Shown: one piece after another, positions 1 through 8,184 of the stretch | Position numbering within the stretch: position 1 is the first letter of the stretch | Layout: the number at the start of each line of letters is the position of its first letter | NCBI RefSeq assembly: GCF_007855645.1 | Contig: NZ_CP042265.1 | Coordinates: 310,001 to 374,000 of the forward strand | Source: Qingshengfaniella alkalisoli | GTDB taxonomy: Bacteria > Pseudomonadota > Alphaproteobacteria > Rhodobacterales > Rhodobacteraceae | Direction: 5' to 3' | DNA: 64,000 bases | The notes under the pieces: model-generated | The model's database searches: none | Told to the model about the DNA's origin: nothing | The model's input: the letters and a program-made list of their open reading frames with translations, nothing else | Program-made: the position numbers and the translations under genes

Positions 1-444
1 GATGGAGTGACGTACAAAGTCGATGTGACGCAGCCCTCACGCTATGACAATGACGGCAACCTCGTGAACCCGGACGCGCATCGAATCGTCGATCTGGCTT
101 ATAACGGACAACCGATTGACCTCGCCCAGACTTTCATCGTCGCTACGAACAACTATCGTGCGGGCGGTGGCGGTAGCTTCCCCGGTGCAGATGGCTCAAC
201 CGTGATCCTGCGTGCGCCGGACACCAACCGGGATGTGATCGTGCGCTACATCGTGGAAGAAGGCACGATCTCGCCGGCTGCCGACGGAAACTGGACTTTC
301 GCGGATGCCGGTGGCGCGACCGTGCTCTTCGAATCCGGGCCAGATGCAGCCACATATCTGGATGAGGTCAAAGCTCGCGGCGTCCAGGTCGAGCCAGCAG
401 GCGAGGGCGCCGAGGGCTTCGCGCAATACCGTATCACACTGTAA
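1..444 (+). CDS. C-terminal part of a CpdB-like 2',3'-cyclic-nucleotide 2'-phosphodiesterase/3'-nucleotidase (5' end outside window)
   Basis: The reading frame is open from the first base and ends at 444, so only about 147 C-terminal residues are present. The segment [16 protein letters not shown], preceded by [12 protein letters not shown], is typical of the 5'-nucleotidase C-terminal domain of the periplasmic CpdB family, which forms part of the substrate pocket. Family members scavenge phosphate and nucleosides from extracellular nucleotides. The metallophosphoesterase domain lies upstream of the window, so the exact family member (CpdB or UshA type) cannot be confirmed here; CpdB fits best because of the spacing around the NNYRA motif. 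Confidence 0.8.
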   Translation, partial: DGVTYKVDVTQPSRYDNDGNLVNPDAHRIVDLAYNGQPIDLAQTFIVATNNYRAGGGGSFPGADGSTVILRAPDTNRDVIVRYIVEEGTISPAADGNWTFADAGGATVLFESGPDAATYLDEVKARGVQVEPAGEGAEGFAQYRITL

Positions 445-520
445 CAGTACCGGATTGTGAGGCGGTCATTCTGCAGCTACTATCCCGGCAATTCGCCAAT
501 GAATTGCCGGGATTTAGCTT

Positions 521-1033
521 ATGACTGATCGTTCAGAACGCCGGATCGTATCGTCACGCCACCTTGCGGAAGGCGAGGGCTGGGAAGCGTCCGAGTTCGA
601 ATTCGGGTTGATCATTGCGTATAACGCCTTCAGCCGCTGGATGACGCGCTGCATGGCCGCAGCGGGGGCCGAGATGAGTTCACTTGAAGTTCTCGTCCTG
701 CACAATGTCAACTCAAGAGCGCGCGACAAGCGACTCTCTGATATCTGCTTTCTGTTAAACATCGAAGATACGCACACGGTAAACTATGCGTTGAAGAAGC
801 TGATGAAGGCGGGGCTGTTAGAATCGGACAAGCGTGGCAAGGAGGTGTACTATCGAACATCGGACATGGGCGCGTCGCTATGCGAGGACTACCGGAAATT
901 GCGCGGGCAATGCCTGATTGACGGGCTATCTCGGATGGACCTTTCCGGCGAAGAGCTGCGCGAAATAGCAAGTTCTTTGCGCGCGTTATCCGGACAGTAT
1001 GATCAAGCCAGCCGCGCTGCGTCTTCCCTCTAA
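521..1033 (+). CDS. MarR-like winged-helix transcriptional regulator
   Basis: A 170-residue protein without signal or membrane segments. Residues about 50-120 look like a winged helix: the stretch around SLEVLVLHNV is followed by LSDICFLLNIEDTHTVNYAL (recognition-helix region) and KKLMKAGLLESDKRGKEVYY (wing). This pattern matches the predicted MarR-type regulators found in many alphaproteobacteria. It stands alone, 76 bases after the nucleotidase gene, and its target is unknown. No operator is evident next to it. Confidence 0.7.
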   Translation: MTDRSERRIVSSRHLAEGEGWEASEFEFGLIIAYNAFSRWMTRCMAAAGAEMSSLEVLVLHNVNSRARDKRLSDICFLLNIEDTHTVNYALKKLMKAGLLESDKRGKEVYYRTSDMGASLCEDYRKLRGQCLIDGLSRMDLSGEELREIASSLRALSGQYDQASRAASSL

Positions 1034-1180
1034 CGGTCGGGTAGCTCGTCACGATGCGATGTCACTCAACGTGGCTCCGCAAACCAGTCAAGATCCAACC
1101 CGGACCATCTACACCACCCGCGTAGCCCACACAACAATAGTGGCTGGACCATGGATAAAGGTCTGACCGGCCGATCGGAT

Positions 1181-1654
1181 TTAAGCGCTGTCTGCTGGCT
1201 GGAATTTTAAGCTAACACCATTGATGCAATGACGTTTGCCCGTCGGGGGAGGGCCGTCATCGAATATATGCCCAAGATGACTGCCACAGCGTCGACAATG
1301 CACCTCGGTGCGGACCATGAAAAACGAACGGTCCGGTTTTGTCCGAACGGCATCGGGTAGAGCCTCATAGAAGCTGGGCCATCCGGTTCCGCTGTCGAAC
1401 TTCGTGTCCGAGGCATAAAGCGGCAGGTCACAGCCGCGGCAAAGGAACTGCCCCTTCCGCTTTTCGTCATTCAGTGGGCTGGTGAATGCGCGCTCCGTGG
1501 CTTCTTCACGCATCACGGCATATTCCTGATCGCTTAACATCTCGCGCCATTCGGCGTCCGTACGTGTAATCTCGAAGTTTCCTTCATTTGCACGCGCGGC
1601 GGTCAGACCAAATGGCAAGAACGCAGCCATTGCCAGCATTTTACGACGGTGCAT
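1181..1654 (-). CDS. msrB: Exported peptide-methionine (R)-S-oxide reductase (MsrB)
   Basis: A 157-residue protein that reduces methionine-R-sulfoxide in proteins. The start at 1654 was chosen because the product then begins MHRRKMLAMAAFLPFGLTAA, a twin-arginine-like signal sequence with a likely cut after ARA; the longer frame upstream has no family similarity. The SelR/MsrB core follows: two CxxC zinc pairs (CRGC near residue 77 and CRRC near 121), the GTGWPSFYEAL motif, and the RHCINGVSLKF motif with the catalytic cysteine. Export suggests repair of periplasmic proteins. No msrA is adjacent. Confidence 0.92.
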   Translation of the reverse strand: MHRRKMLAMAAFLPFGLTAARANEGNFEITRTDAEWREMLSDQEYAVMREEATERAFTSPLNDEKRKGQFLCRGCDLPLYASDTKFDSGTGWPSFYEALPDAVRTKPDRSFFMVRTEVHCRRCGSHLGHIFDDGPPPTGKRHCINGVSLKFQPADSA

Positions 1655-1867
1655 GTCGCTGTCCTTTGCAAAACCGTTTTCCCTTTCGGCCACATTACCA
1701 TGAATCCCGCCGACGGAACCCCGCCTGACGAATTCGTGTCCTTGAGTGAGGCGAGCGGGAATCGCACCGGACGAGCTATGCCAAGTGCAAACCGCACCAC
1801 ACAAACAAGGCCCAGCCGATCCATCGGAACCACAGCTCGAAACTCGGCGGATCATCCATACTCAGAC

Positions 1868-1903
1868 ATGCGCAGAAGGATGCAAGTACAGCCTTCTGCG
1901 CAT
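1868..1903 (-). terminator. Hairpin downstream of the polyamine catabolic operon
   Basis: Perfect inverted repeat with 12-base arms (ATGCGCAGAAGG and its complement) around a 12-base loop, 35 bases beyond the aldehyde dehydrogenase stop codon. The run of T on the minus strand comes before the stem rather than after it, so this may be a factor-dependent terminator or an mRNA-stabilising 3' stem rather than a canonical intrinsic terminator. Confidence 0.5.
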
Positions 1904-1938
1904 AAAAATTCGCGGTTGCGCCTTGACTTTGGAACGAA

Positions 1939-3369
1939 TTATGGGCGCGATACGGCCTTGATCTCAAGAAAATCCTCGATACCGAATTTTCCACCCTCGC
2001 GCCCGTTGCCCGACATCTTGTAACCCCCGAAAGGACTACCGAAGTCGATGTCGGACCCGTTGATATGCACCATTCCGGCACGGAGCTTACGAGCAACCGC
2101 CTCCGCTCGTTCGGTATCACCGCTTTGGATCTGCGCAGCAAGACCGTAAGGGGTATCGTTCGCGATCTCAACGGCTTCGGCTTCGTCCTTGAAGGGGATC
2201 ATTGCAAGGACGGGGCCAAACACCTCTTCACGCGCGATGCGCATTTGATTGTTCACGTTGCCAAAGACAGTGGGTTTGACAAAATAGCCGCGATTGCTGC
2301 CCTCCGGGCGCCCGGTGCCGCCGGCGAGCAAGGTGGCACCCTCGTCTATACCGGCCTGAATAAGCTCCTGCACCCGCTCATACTGGATTGCGCTGACGAG
2401 GGGCCCGATGTGCTTGCCTTGATCGGTCGGGCTGCCGACTAGGGTATTCTCGGCAGCCTCACGCGCAATATCCATGGCCTCGTCGTAGATCGACGCCTCT
2501 ACAAGCATCCGGGTTGGGGCGTTGCAGGACTGGCCGGAGTTCTGGAAGCAATGGCGGACACCACCTGTAACGGCATCAGCCAGGTCGGTGTCGGCAAAGA
2601 CGATGTTCGGAGATTTGCCGCCCAGTTCAAGCGTTACCCGTTTGATCGTCTCTGCCGCGTCAATGGACACCTGACGTCCGGCACGGGTCGATCCGGTAAA
2701 GGATACCATCGCCACATCCGGATGACGTGAAATGGCAGAGCCGACGTTCAGCCCGTCACCGTTCACGAGATTGAACACACCTTTCGGTACGCCCGCTTCG
2801 TCCAGAATTTCGGCGTAAAGCAAGGCGTTCAGCGGGGTTATCTCTGATGGCTTCAAGACGACGGTGCAACCTGCTGCAAACGCTGGTAAAACCTTCAATG
2901 CAATCTGGTTGATGGGCCAGTTCCAAGGCGTGATCATACCGCAAACACCGATGGGTTCACGGTAGATCGTGTCGCCCGATGGCATCTCCTCGCGGAACTC
3001 CATGTTGCGAAGCGCATCGAGGAAGCCTTTCAGATGCCCGACACCGACCATGGATTGCGCTGCATCACACAGCGAGATGGGCGCTCCAAGCTCTTCGCAG
3101 ATGATGGCCGACATTTCATCATAACGACGCTCATATGCCGCCAGAATACCTTCCAGGAGTTCGATGCGTTCTGCCTTGGTGGTCTGGGAAAACGTCTCGA
3201 ACGCAGTTTTCGCTGCAGCAACGGCGTGCTCTACATCTTGCCGGTTGCCCATAGCGATGGTTGCAAAGGCTTCCTCCGTCGCTGGATTGATGACTTCCAG
3301 TGTCTCGGTGCCAGCGGGATCGACCCATTTGCCGTCGATATAGAACTTGCCGGTTTGCAGATTGGTCAT
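1939..3369 (-). CDS. Aldehyde dehydrogenase, probably of polyamine catabolism
   Basis: A 476-residue NAD(P)-dependent aldehyde dehydrogenase. Start 3369 is preceded by a strong AAAGGAGGT site; a 35-residue in-frame extension upstream is not family-like. Visible active-site elements are Asn in TPWNWP (about 150), Glu in LELGGKSPN (about 248) and nucleophilic Cys in NSGQSCNAP (about 282), plus the coenzyme motif FTGSTRAG. It is the last gene of a minus-strand operon after an aminotransferase and a PuuB-like oxidase, so a likely role is oxidation of an aminobutyraldehyde or gamma-glutamyl-aminobutyraldehyde, as PuuC does. Substrate is inferred from context only. Confidence 0.88.
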   Translation of the reverse strand: MTNLQTGKFYIDGKWVDPAGTETLEVINPATEEAFATIAMGNRQDVEHAVAAAKTAFETFSQTTKAERIELLEGILAAYERRYDEMSAIICEELGAPISLCDAAQSMVGVGHLKGFLDALRNMEFREEMPSGDTIYREPIGVCGMITPWNWPINQIALKVLPAFAAGCTVVLKPSEITPLNALLYAEILDEAGVPKGVFNLVNGDGLNVGSAISRHPDVAMVSFTGSTRAGRQVSIDAAETIKRVTLELGGKSPNIVFADTDLADAVTGGVRHCFQNSGQSCNAPTRMLVEASIYDEAMDIAREAAENTLVGSPTDQGKHIGPLVSAIQYERVQELIQAGIDEGATLLAGGTGRPEGSNRGYFVKPTVFGNVNNQMRIAREEVFGPVLAMIPFKDEAEAVEIANDTPYGLAAQIQSGDTERAEAVARKLRAGMVHINGSDIDFGSPFGGYKMSGNGREGGKFGIEDFLEIKAVSRP

Positions 3370-3392
3370 GTGACCTCCTTTGACATGCGCGC

Positions 3393-4694
3393 TCAAAGAC
3401 GGTCGCGCAGTGAATACCAGATCATTGCCAGAGCCAGAAGCGGCGTGCGCAGAGCCGGGCCACCAGGAAAGCATGGGGTGGGAATGTCTGCCATCAGGTT
3501 GAATCGTTGAGCCTGCCCGGCAACATACTCAGCAGCTATTTTGCCTGCGAGGCTGGCCATCGCGACACCGTGCCCGGAGTAACCTGATGTCGAGACTACA
3601 TTCTCAGCGAGTCGCGCGAAATGGGGCATGCGGCTCATCGTTATGCCAAGCGTCCCGCCCCACGCATAGTCTATGCGCGTGTCTTTCAGCTGTGGAAAAA
3701 TTTCCAGCATGGGCTTGCGGACTTTCGCTGCGATGTCGCTGGGAAACTTGTAGCCATAGCTTTCACCGCCTCCGAATAGCATTCGATTGTCTGGCGAAAG
3801 CCGAAAATAGTTGATGACGAACTTGCTGTCCCCGACGGCGTGGTTGTCTCGGAGCAGAGATCGGGCAGTCGCGTCGTCCAGCGGTTCAGTCGCGGCGATG
3901 AAATTGTTGATGGGCATGACACGTTGCGCCACTTTCGGTTCCAACTGGCCAAGGTAGCCATTGCAGCCCAGAACGACATGTTTGGCCCGAACGATGCTGT
4001 TATCTGTCGATACGGTTGCGGTGATGCCAGGGTCGAGGGATGTGACGCGCGTATTCTCGTACAGACGGACGCCGGACGTCTCAGCCATACGTGCCAAGGC
4101 AAAGGCGTAGCGCAACGGGTGAATATGCCCACCACCCATATCGAGCGTTCCCCCATGATAGGCCGATGACCCAACCAGCGACCGCATTTCAGCCCGATCG
4201 ACAAAACGGATCTTGTCGTAGCCGTAAGCGGTCTGCAGGTGATCAGCATATTCGCGGCTTTCGGGCACGAAACGCTCGCGGTGATCGGCGTGAATGATCC
4301 CATCTGCCCATTGGCAGTCTTCGCCGCTCGCATCGATCAAGTCCCGAACCAAGGCGACGGATTCCAGCCCAAGATCCCACAGATGATGCGCTGCATCTTT
4401 GCCGAGGCGCCGCTCCAGTTCCGTTTGATCTACACGTTGGCCCGTGCCAACTTGTCCGCCATTGCGACCAGACGCGCCAAAGGCCAGTCGTTGGGCTTCG
4501 AGCAGGACGACGTCAAGGCCTCGTTGCGCTAGGTGCAAAGCTGCTGACAGCCCCGTGAACCCGCCGCCGACCACACAGACATCGCAGGTCAGCTCGCCCT
4601 TCGCGGTGGGGTATGACCCAGGTGGTGTAGCAGTTGCGGCATACCACGAAGGGGGATATTCCCCCTGCCTGTCATTTGCGGTCAGAACATCCAC
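3393..4694 (-). CDS. FAD-dependent amine oxidoreductase, PuuB-like (copy 1)
   Basis: A 433-residue DAO-type flavoprotein. The N-terminal Rossmann motif VVGGGFTGLSAALHLAQRG is followed by the FGASGRNGGQVGTGQR block and, near the C-terminus, the GYSGHGVAMASLAG flavin-binding motif, all shared with PuuB gamma-glutamylputrescine oxidase. The start is GTG at 4694, with GAGG a few bases upstream; a nearby ATG is out of frame. It lies 7 bases after the aminotransferase and 23 bases before the aldehyde dehydrogenase, in one operon. A paralogue lies 8 kb away at 12389. The substrate could be gamma-glutamylputrescine or another amine. Confidence 0.85.
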   Translation of the reverse strand: MDVLTANDRQGEYPPSWYAATATPPGSYPTAKGELTCDVCVVGGGFTGLSAALHLAQRGLDVVLLEAQRLAFGASGRNGGQVGTGQRVDQTELERRLGKDAAHHLWDLGLESVALVRDLIDASGEDCQWADGIIHADHRERFVPESREYADHLQTAYGYDKIRFVDRAEMRSLVGSSAYHGGTLDMGGGHIHPLRYAFALARMAETSGVRLYENTRVTSLDPGITATVSTDNSIVRAKHVVLGCNGYLGQLEPKVAQRVMPINNFIAATEPLDDATARSLLRDNHAVGDSKFVINYFRLSPDNRMLFGGGESYGYKFPSDIAAKVRKPMLEIFPQLKDTRIDYAWGGTLGITMSRMPHFARLAENVVSTSGYSGHGVAMASLAGKIAAEYVAGQAQRFNLMADIPTPCFPGGPALRTPLLALAMIWYSLRDRL

Positions 4695-4701
4695 ATGCGC
4701 C

Positions 4702-6090
4702 TCAAGCGGCCGAAAGAAGGCCTTCGGCTTTCACCGCGGCATAAGTTTCGTCCAGCGATTTCGTAGCGCGTTCAATCAAGGTATCAATGTCCTGATGTGT
4801 GATGATCAGGGGTGGCGAGATAATCATCCGGTCGCCCACATGACGCATGACCAGCCCGTTCGCAAAGCAGCGGTCCCGGCACATGAGGCCCACCACGCCC
4901 GCACCTGCTGCGAATGCCGCGCGCGAAGCGGCGTCCGGGGTCAGGGCGATGGATCCCATCAGCCCTTTGATCTTGGCCTCACCAACCAGCGGATGATCCG
5001 CCAGTTCCGCCCACTTCCCGGCCAGATACGGAGCTGCTACTTTCCCAGCGTGCTCCACGATCTTCTCTTCTTCGAGGATACGCAGATTTTCCAGGGCGAC
5101 GGCAGCAGCGACCGGATGAGCGGAGTAAGTGTAGCCGTGGTTGAATTCACCACTATTGATAACCGACGCGATCTCATCAGAAACGACCGAACCACCGATG
5201 GGGGCGTAACCCGATGACAGCCCTTTCGCGATGGTCATGATGTCCGGCCGAATACCCATAGTCTGGCTGCCAAACCACTGCCCGGTCCGCCCGAAGCCGC
5301 AAATGACTTCATCCGCGATCAACAAGATTTCATACTTGTCGCAGATGCGTTGAATTTCCGGCCAGTAGCTTTCTGGCGGGATGATAACACCGCCAGCACC
5401 TTGAATCGGTTCCGCGATGAAGGCCGCAACCTTGTCTTCACCAAGCTCATTGATCTTGGCTTCCAGCTGGCGAGCGCGCTCCAAACCAAATGCGTGGGGG
5501 CTTTGTTCGCCGCCCTCGGACCACCAATCTGGCTGATCGATATGCGCAATGTCCGGAATCGGGAGACCACCCTGTGCGTGCATACCCTTCATGCCACCCA
5601 GCGATGCGGCACCAACCGTCGAGCCGTGATAGCCGTTCCAGCGGGCGATGATTGTCTTCTTGTCAGGCTTGCCCTTCAGCGCCCAATAATGGCGGACCAT
5701 CCGGATATTCGTATCGTTTGCGTCAGAGCCCGATCCGTTGAAAAAGACGTGGTTCAGATCGCCCGGCACCAGCTGGGATAGCTTCTTTGCCAGCTCAATG
5801 GCGGGAACATGGGTCGTCTGGAAAAAGGTATTGTAGTACGGAAGCTGACGCATCTGGCGCGCCGCAACATCGGCGAGTTCATCGCGGCCATAGCCGATAT
5901 TGACGCACCAAAGACCAGCCATTGCATCCAGAATTTCCTTCCCGTCGGAATCCGTGATGGTCACGCCTTTGGCCGAGGTGATCACCCGTGCGCCTTTCTT
6001 GTTCAGCGCATTGCCATCGGTGAACGGGTGCATATGGTGTGCGGCGTCGAGCGCCTGCAGCTCTTCGGTTGGCAGGTGGTTGTAAGCCAT
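4702..6090 (-). CDS. Class III PLP aminotransferase, SpuC-like (putrescine/polyamine:pyruvate type)
   Basis: A 462-residue class III aminotransferase of normal length. Recognisable parts are the substrate-pocket segment GLWCVNIGYG, the PLP phosphate loop FFNGSGSDAND, the cofactor aspartate in LLIADEVICGFGRTG and the Schiff-base lysine in MTIAKGLSSGYAPIG (about residue 289). The sequence resembles SpuC-type putrescine-pyruvate aminotransferases. It is first in the minus-strand operon with the FAD oxidase and aldehyde dehydrogenase. Two TGATCAAA-type palindromes lie between its start and the GntR gene, so control by that regulator is likely. Confidence 0.87.
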   Translation of the reverse strand: MAYNHLPTEELQALDAAHHMHPFTDGNALNKKGARVITSAKGVTITDSDGKEILDAMAGLWCVNIGYGRDELADVAARQMRQLPYYNTFFQTTHVPAIELAKKLSQLVPGDLNHVFFNGSGSDANDTNIRMVRHYWALKGKPDKKTIIARWNGYHGSTVGAASLGGMKGMHAQGGLPIPDIAHIDQPDWWSEGGEQSPHAFGLERARQLEAKINELGEDKVAAFIAEPIQGAGGVIIPPESYWPEIQRICDKYEILLIADEVICGFGRTGQWFGSQTMGIRPDIMTIAKGLSSGYAPIGGSVVSDEIASVINSGEFNHGYTYSAHPVAAAVALENLRILEEEKIVEHAGKVAAPYLAGKWAELADHPLVGEAKIKGLMGSIALTPDAASRAAFAAGAGVVGLMCRDRCFANGLVMRHVGDRMIISPPLIITHQDIDTLIERATKSLDETYAAVKAEGLLSAA

Positions 6091-6192
6091 TGATCAGGGT
6101 CCTCGCTCAAGCGGTCGCCATTCATCGAAACAAGAAGGCGCGACAATTCGGTGACACGATCCGCAGTCTGCGGAGCATTCATGGGTTGCAGA

Positions 6193-6204
6193 ATATGATC
6201 AAAC
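6193..6204. promoter_or_regulatory. Candidate GntR operator, site B
   Basis: ATATGATCAAAC, an imperfect copy of the TTTGATCAAA palindrome, about 103 bases upstream of the aminotransferase start. Its minus-strand reading includes CATATT, which could serve as a -10 element. Proposed as an operator because similar sequences occur at 6222 and 6988, on both sides of the regulator gene. Confidence 0.45.
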
Positions 6205-6221
6205 CGACCGCTGTCAACAGC

Positions 6222-6233
6222 ATTTGATCAAAT
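6222..6233. promoter_or_regulatory. Candidate GntR operator, site A (perfect palindrome)
   Basis: ATTTGATCAAAT is a perfect 12-base palindrome directly after the GntR stop codon and upstream of the aminotransferase operon. It is the best copy of a motif repeated at 6193 and 6988. The proposed role as binding site for the adjacent regulator is inference. Confidence 0.5.
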
Positions 6234-6884
6234 CTAGGAAATCATCGTTTCGCGGATCTGCTCGATGCCTTGCCGGATGTCTTGGCGCATGTCTTCGGCA
6301 ACCGCCTCAACGTCGCCGTCGCGCAAATGCTGGAGGGCAATTGCATGCATGTCGGGCAGATTTGCGGTGCCGAATCGACCGCAGACGACGCGCAAAGAAG
6401 GTGCCGCACGAAGCCAAAGCGTGTTTGCCAGCCCGATCATGATTTTCGCGTCACTCAAGCTGTAGAGATGTGTATGGAAACGGTGGTTCTGATAAAGATA
6501 CCCGCGAATATCACCACGATCGATAGACGCGTTCAGCGCCTGATCTATCGTTGATAGCGCGTGAATATCTTCCGGTGTGACTTTCTCTGCTGCCCAGAAC
6601 GCAAGTTTCGGTTCGATCGCCAGCCGCGCATAAGCGATCTCATCAAGCTGCGCAGTTGTCAGTTCGGGAACGCAGACGCGTCGATTGCCCTGAAATTCCA
6701 GCGCACCCTCGGAGGTCAGGCGACGTATCGCTTCCCGCACCGGAGTCATGCCCGCGCCCAACGTATTCACGAGCCCCTGAATGGTCACCGCTTGACCGGG
6801 GGCCAGTTCCCCGCAAAGGATCATATCACGGAGTTGCCGATACACCATCACATGCGCGGGTAGTTTGATCTGGTTTGACTCCAT
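6234..6884 (-). CDS. GntR/FadR-family transcriptional regulator of the polyamine locus
   Basis: A 216-residue GntR regulator. The N-terminal winged helix includes YRQLRDMILCGELAPGQ and the recognition segment MTPVREAIRRLTSEGALE; the C-terminal helical FCD domain has the usual Asp/His metal-site pattern (ARLAIEP, NHRFHTHLY, MHAIALQHLRDGD). It lies between the divergent catabolic and uptake operons. Palindromes of the type TTTGATCAAA sit in both flanking promoter regions, and half-sites (TTTGATC) overlap its own start. It most likely represses both operons until a polyamine-derived effector binds. Confidence 0.85.
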   Translation of the reverse strand: MESNQIKLPAHVMVYRQLRDMILCGELAPGQAVTIQGLVNTLGAGMTPVREAIRRLTSEGALEFQGNRRVCVPELTTAQLDEIAYARLAIEPKLAFWAAEKVTPEDIHALSTIDQALNASIDRGDIRGYLYQNHRFHTHLYSLSDAKIMIGLANTLWLRAAPSLRVVCGRFGTANLPDMHAIALQHLRDGDVEAVAEDMRQDIRQGIEQIRETMIS

Positions 6885-6987
6885 GGTGCCTGTATCTGCC
6901 TATTTCTTGTGCGGGGACGCCTGTTGAACAGAATTGAGACAGCTTAGGAGCAAAGGCAGGAAAATACCATATTGCAACGGTGAAAAA

Positions 6988-6999
6988 TTATGATCAAAT
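6988..6999 (+). promoter_or_regulatory. Candidate GntR operator overlapping a -10 element, site C
   Basis: TTATGATCAAAT, 45 bases before the potF-like start. TATGAT at 6989-6994 matches the -10 consensus at five of six positions and overlaps the palindrome, so regulator binding would block the promoter. No good -35 is visible at the usual distance. Confidence 0.5.
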
Positions 7000-7043
7000 T
7001 ACGAGTCATGAAAAAGCGAACGAACGACAACAGGGAAAGAGAC

Positions 7044-8129
7044 ATGAAAAAGACATGGCTACCGATTGCTGCGACACTCGCGGCGGTTACAGGTGCGGCT
7101 CAGGCTGACGAGGTTCGGGTTTACAACTGGTCCGACTACATCGACGAAGAATTGCTGGCCAAGTTCGAAGAAGAGACCGGCCTTGATTTAGTCTATGACG
7201 TATTCGATTCCAATGAGTTGCTGGAAACGAAGATGCTGGCCGGGTCTTCCGGCTATGACGTGGTGGTGCCAACCGGCACGTTCCTGCAGCGCCAGATATC
7301 AGCCGGCGCTTTCCAAGAACTGGACAAAGCCAAGCTGCCCAACATTGAAAACATGTGGGATGTCGTGGAAGAGCGCACAGCCCAATACGATCCGGGCAAT
7401 GCATACTCCATCAACTACATGTGGGGCACCACAGGCCTTGGTGTGAATGTCGGCAAGGTCAAAGAAGTGCTTGGCGAGGATGCGCCTATCAACTCCGTCG
7501 AGTTGGTGCTCGATCCGGCGAACATGGAAAAGCTGGCATCCTGCGGAGTGCATTTTCTCGACGCGCCGACCGAAATCATTCCCATGGTCCTGAACTATTT
7601 GGGCGAGGACCCCGACAGCCACGATCCCGACGTTATTGAAAAGGCCGAGCCGGTTCTGATGAGCGTGCGTCCCTACATCCAGAAGTTCCATTCGTCCGAG
7701 TATATCAATGCACTCGCAAACGGGGATATCTGCGTGGCCGTCGGTTGGTCTGGCGACATCTTGCAAGCCCGCGACCGTGCCGCCGAAGCCGACAATGGTG
7801 TCGAGGTTGCCTACAACGCAGCCAAGGAAGGTGCGCAGATGTGGTTCGACCAGATGGCAATCCCCGCCGATGCACCAAACCCAGACGGCGCGCATGTATT
7901 CCTGAACTTCATCATGGATCCGGAAAACATGGCCGCCGCGTCGAACTATGTCTATTACGCGAACGGCAACAAGGCTTCGCAGGAATTCCTGAACGAAGAT
8001 GTCATTGGCGATACCGCCATTTATCCAGATGAAGACACCATGAACAACCTCTTCACGACAACGCCCTATGAGCCAAAGGTGCAGCGGACGGTGACCCGTC
8101 TGTGGACCAAGGTAAAATCCGGCACTTGA
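7044..8129 (+). CDS. potF: Periplasmic putrescine/polyamine-binding protein (PotF-like)
   Basis: A 361-residue solute-binding protein of the PotD/PotF family. Start 7044 has an AGGGAAAG site and gives a Sec signal (MKKTWLPIAATLAAVTGAAQA, likely cut before DEVRVYNW). VYNWSDYIDEE, VYDVFDSNELLETKMLAGS, YDVVVP and the YMWGTTGLG segment closely follow E. coli PotF, where such residues line the diamine pocket. A terminator-like hairpin separates it from the ABC ATPase gene, a common way of making excess binding protein. It is the first gene of the plus-strand uptake and gamma-glutamylation operon. Confidence 0.93.
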   Translation: MKKTWLPIAATLAAVTGAAQADEVRVYNWSDYIDEELLAKFEEETGLDLVYDVFDSNELLETKMLAGSSGYDVVVPTGTFLQRQISAGAFQELDKAKLPNIENMWDVVEERTAQYDPGNAYSINYMWGTTGLGVNVGKVKEVLGEDAPINSVELVLDPANMEKLASCGVHFLDAPTEIIPMVLNYLGEDPDSHDPDVIEKAEPVLMSVRPYIQKFHSSEYINALANGDICVAVGWSGDILQARDRAAEADNGVEVAYNAAKEGAQMWFDQMAIPADAPNPDGAHVFLNFIMDPENMAAASNYVYYANGNKASQEFLNEDVIGDTAIYPDEDTMNNLFTTTPYEPKVQRTVTRLWTKVKSGT

Positions 8130-8140
8130 TTATCGTAAGC

Positions 8141-8175
8141 GCCCCGCTTCCACGAGATGCGGGGCCATCTTTTTT
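8141..8175 (+). terminator. Partial terminator between potF and potG
   Basis: GCCCCGC and GCGGGGC form a 7-bp GC stem around an 11-base loop, followed by CATCTTTTTT. This has the shape of an intrinsic terminator, placed 12 bases after the binding-protein gene. Read-through is needed for the next genes, so it probably lowers rather than stops their expression. Confidence 0.7.
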
Positions 8176-8184
8176 GAGGAATTC

